DNA of 64,000 nucleotides from the NCBI GenBank assembly GCA_947561715.1, contig OX387199.1, positions 11,475,001 to 11,539,000 on the forward strand, written 5' to 3'. Source of the stretch: Ascidia mentula. Lineage: Eukaryota > Chordata > Ascidiacea > Phlebobranchia > Ascidiidae. Positions within the stretch are counted from its first letter, which is position 1. Each line of letters starts with the position of its first letter. The notes below the pieces were generated by a model, which was not told the DNA's origin, did not search any database, and saw only the letters and a program-made list of their open reading frames with translations. The translations under genes were made by a program, and so were the position numbers. Below, in pieces: positions 62,546 to 64,000 of this stretch.

Positions 62546-63228
62546 ATGCGTCTTACTGTTAGGCGCAGGTCTTACAGATTAGACTTTATTTCCTGTGAAT
62601 GCATATCGCCGACATGTAAGTACGGAAAATTCCTTTTGTGGTTTTGCTTTGTATTATTAAGTAGGCCTACACACAACACAATGAGTGAAAAAATGGCAAG
62701 AATGTACTGCATTTTGCGACAAAAAGGCACCTGATGTCACAAAGGGGTTCGACTTTTTCATGTTAAATCGAAGACAGTTTGCAACAAAAATCAAATTAAC
62801 TGGGCGGAACAAATGGAAAAAGTAATACTAGATTGTCGCATGGGCAACCGCATTACAGATTTGGTGAATATTTGTGAATTATTACAATTTACTCCAGCAG
62901 ATATTATTAGGTAGGCCTACGTTGACTTATAATGGTAATTTCCAAGATATTTCACAGAATATTTATCAGATGAGATAAATGACATATATTGTGAATGGCA
63001 AAATAAAACTAAACAAAATGCTTAACACATACTTCAATGTTTCTGAAAGTACAAATATTTAGTAGCTAATTTAATTTTAAAAAAATTAAGGATAGAAAAG
63101 GAAGTCGTAAAGAATTAAGACAACGTGCACTTCCAACACAACATCTTCCCAAAAATATGCCTATTCAAACTGCCCGTCCATCTTTGAAAGACAGACAGCA
63201 TTTACCAACCATTTACAAACGTTTTTAA
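62546..63228 (+). CDS. Small three-exon gene of unknown function
   Basis: I do not recognise the product. Three exons can be joined with consistent phase: 62546-62615, 62778-62910 and 63096-63228, giving about 111 residues. Exon 1 is basic (MRLTVRRRSYRLDF). Exon 2 encodes an amphipathic stretch (NWAEQMEKVILDCRMGNRI, LLQFTPADII). Exon 3 is strongly basic and Pro/Gln-rich (RKGSRKELRQRALPTQHLP, LPTIYKRF). No signal peptide or membrane segment is visible. The composition recalls small microtubule- or RNA-associated proteins, but that is only an impression. A start at the ATG in exon 2 (about 62814) is possible. Support is splice-site phase and position 260 bp from OTUB1. Confidence 0.45.
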
Positions 63229-63305
63229 AGTTTATCAAAAGTTAACCCTCCCCATGGGTTAACCCTCCCCAACCATTTAGAAAAAACAAAATATTTCTTC
63301 TACGA

Positions 63306-63850
63306 CATCAACATCTCAGTAATATTTCATGCAATGGCATGATCGCCCCACTGCACAGGTCCTTGCTTGGCGATCACAGCTATCGCATCGCGAGGTTTGA
63401 ACTCACGACCCTGGGCTAACCAGGCTCAATGCTCTACAGCAGAAGCTCAGCGGTTTCACGGGGTATATTGTGGCCAAGGTACATTGGTGCGCAAGCGCAC
63501 AACTTTCCAGCCAACCTTCGCATATACGCAGGGGATCTCAACTATAATCAGACAACGCAGTAGTGTTTAATGCAATGGCATGGTCGCCCCACTGCGCAGG
63601 TCATCACTTGGCGATCACAGCTATCACGTTGGGCCTGGTTAGTCCAGGGTCGGGGGTTTAAACCTCACCGGGAGCTTAATCTATTAAATCTCGCTCCGAC
63701 TTGCCAGGAAAAAGTGGCTAATCAGCTATAGGATGTCTGCAGGTTTGCAAAGCCTGGAAACCTAATGATCTTGATACAATAGCTGTGATAGGCAAGTAAG
63801 CACCTGCGCAGTTGGGCGATCCTGCCTATCATAAAACACTGTTGGTTATA
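63306..63850. repeat. Clustered repeats with tRNA-like (SINE-type) segments
   Basis: A motif around CCCCACTGCRCAGGTC followed by TTGGCGATCACAGCTAT occurs on the plus strand at about 63340-63390 and 63580-63630, and in inverted form near 63775-63830. Beside the first two copies are tRNA-like words: on the minus strand GTTAGCCCAGGGTCGTGAG then TTCAAACCTC (63390-63425), and on the plus strand GTTAGTCCAGGGTC then GGGTTTAAACCTC (63635-63670). These resemble a Pol III B box with an anticodon-arm-like lead. This suggests tRNA-derived SINEs or fragments inserted in both orientations. The right boundary may extend past 63850. Confidence 0.55.
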
Positions 63851-64000
63851 ATCTGTTTATTTGTTGGAAGAGTCGCCAATATATAGAGTGACATCAAAGA
63901 CGACAGTAACAAAAGACAAAGAAGACTAACAAGTTGAAAGACGCAACGCAAACGAAATAACTAGCATAGGCGTCAGAAAGACATGTGTAAATGCAAAAAG

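Overview
The window looks like compact, AT-rich chordate genomic DNA from an ascidian tunicate, most likely Ciona or a close relative. The evidence is: introns mostly 50-400 bp (one only 52 bp); single-copy genes matching vertebrate families over their full length; close head-to-head and tail-to-tail gene pairs; one GATA4/5/6-class gene and one FoxO gene; and many small inverted-repeat DNA transposons in introns and gaps. The species is inferred. Products were recognised by reading the translations against remembered family sequences, with no database search.

Layout from left to right. (+) The 3' end of FRAS1 (1-1460). (-) A selenocysteine-type glutathione peroxidase with an in-frame UGA and a SECIS-like stem-loop (2716-3772). 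(+) EPG5, about 53 coding exons and about 2,580 residues (4798-18126). (-) TTC5 (18280-19900), head to head with (+) POMK (20053-21741). (-) MEIG1 (22194-22478), divergent from (+) PPIL6 (23697-25718), with an X-box-like motif between them. A 4-kb gap follows. (-) FoxO, 14 coding exons (29752-34955). A 5-kb gap holds a CLEAR-like E-box, a PIF/Harbinger-like element and a foldback element with a perfect 9-bp target duplication. (+) GLMP (39972-42382). (-) A GATA4/5/6-class factor with an aberrant N-finger (44274-48500). A 5.3-kb gene-free region. (-) DNAJC16 (53823-58560). A spacer with a ~180-bp tandem repeat. (-) OTUB1 (60115-62285), divergent from a small unrecognised (+) gene (62546-63228). 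The right end is a cluster of repeats with tRNA-like segments.

Neighbours do not form an operon or a single pathway. Two arrangements may matter: TTC5/POMK and OTUB1/small gene are separated by only about 150 and 260 bp and so probably share promoters, and MEIG1/PPIL6 are both cilia- or sperm-associated families in divergent orientation. EPG5 (autophagosome-lysosome fusion), DNAJC16/ERdj8 (autophagosome size), GLMP (lysosomal membrane) and FoxO (autophagy regulator) share a theme, but this may be chance.

Exon boundaries were set by hand from GT/AG signals, reading-frame phase and similarity to human relatives. They are predictions, good to a few bases where phase agrees on both sides. I found no new kind of defence or mobile system. 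The points most worth checking are the selenoprotein reading, the GATA N-finger, the foldback element, two GC-AG introns and the small unknown gene at the right end.
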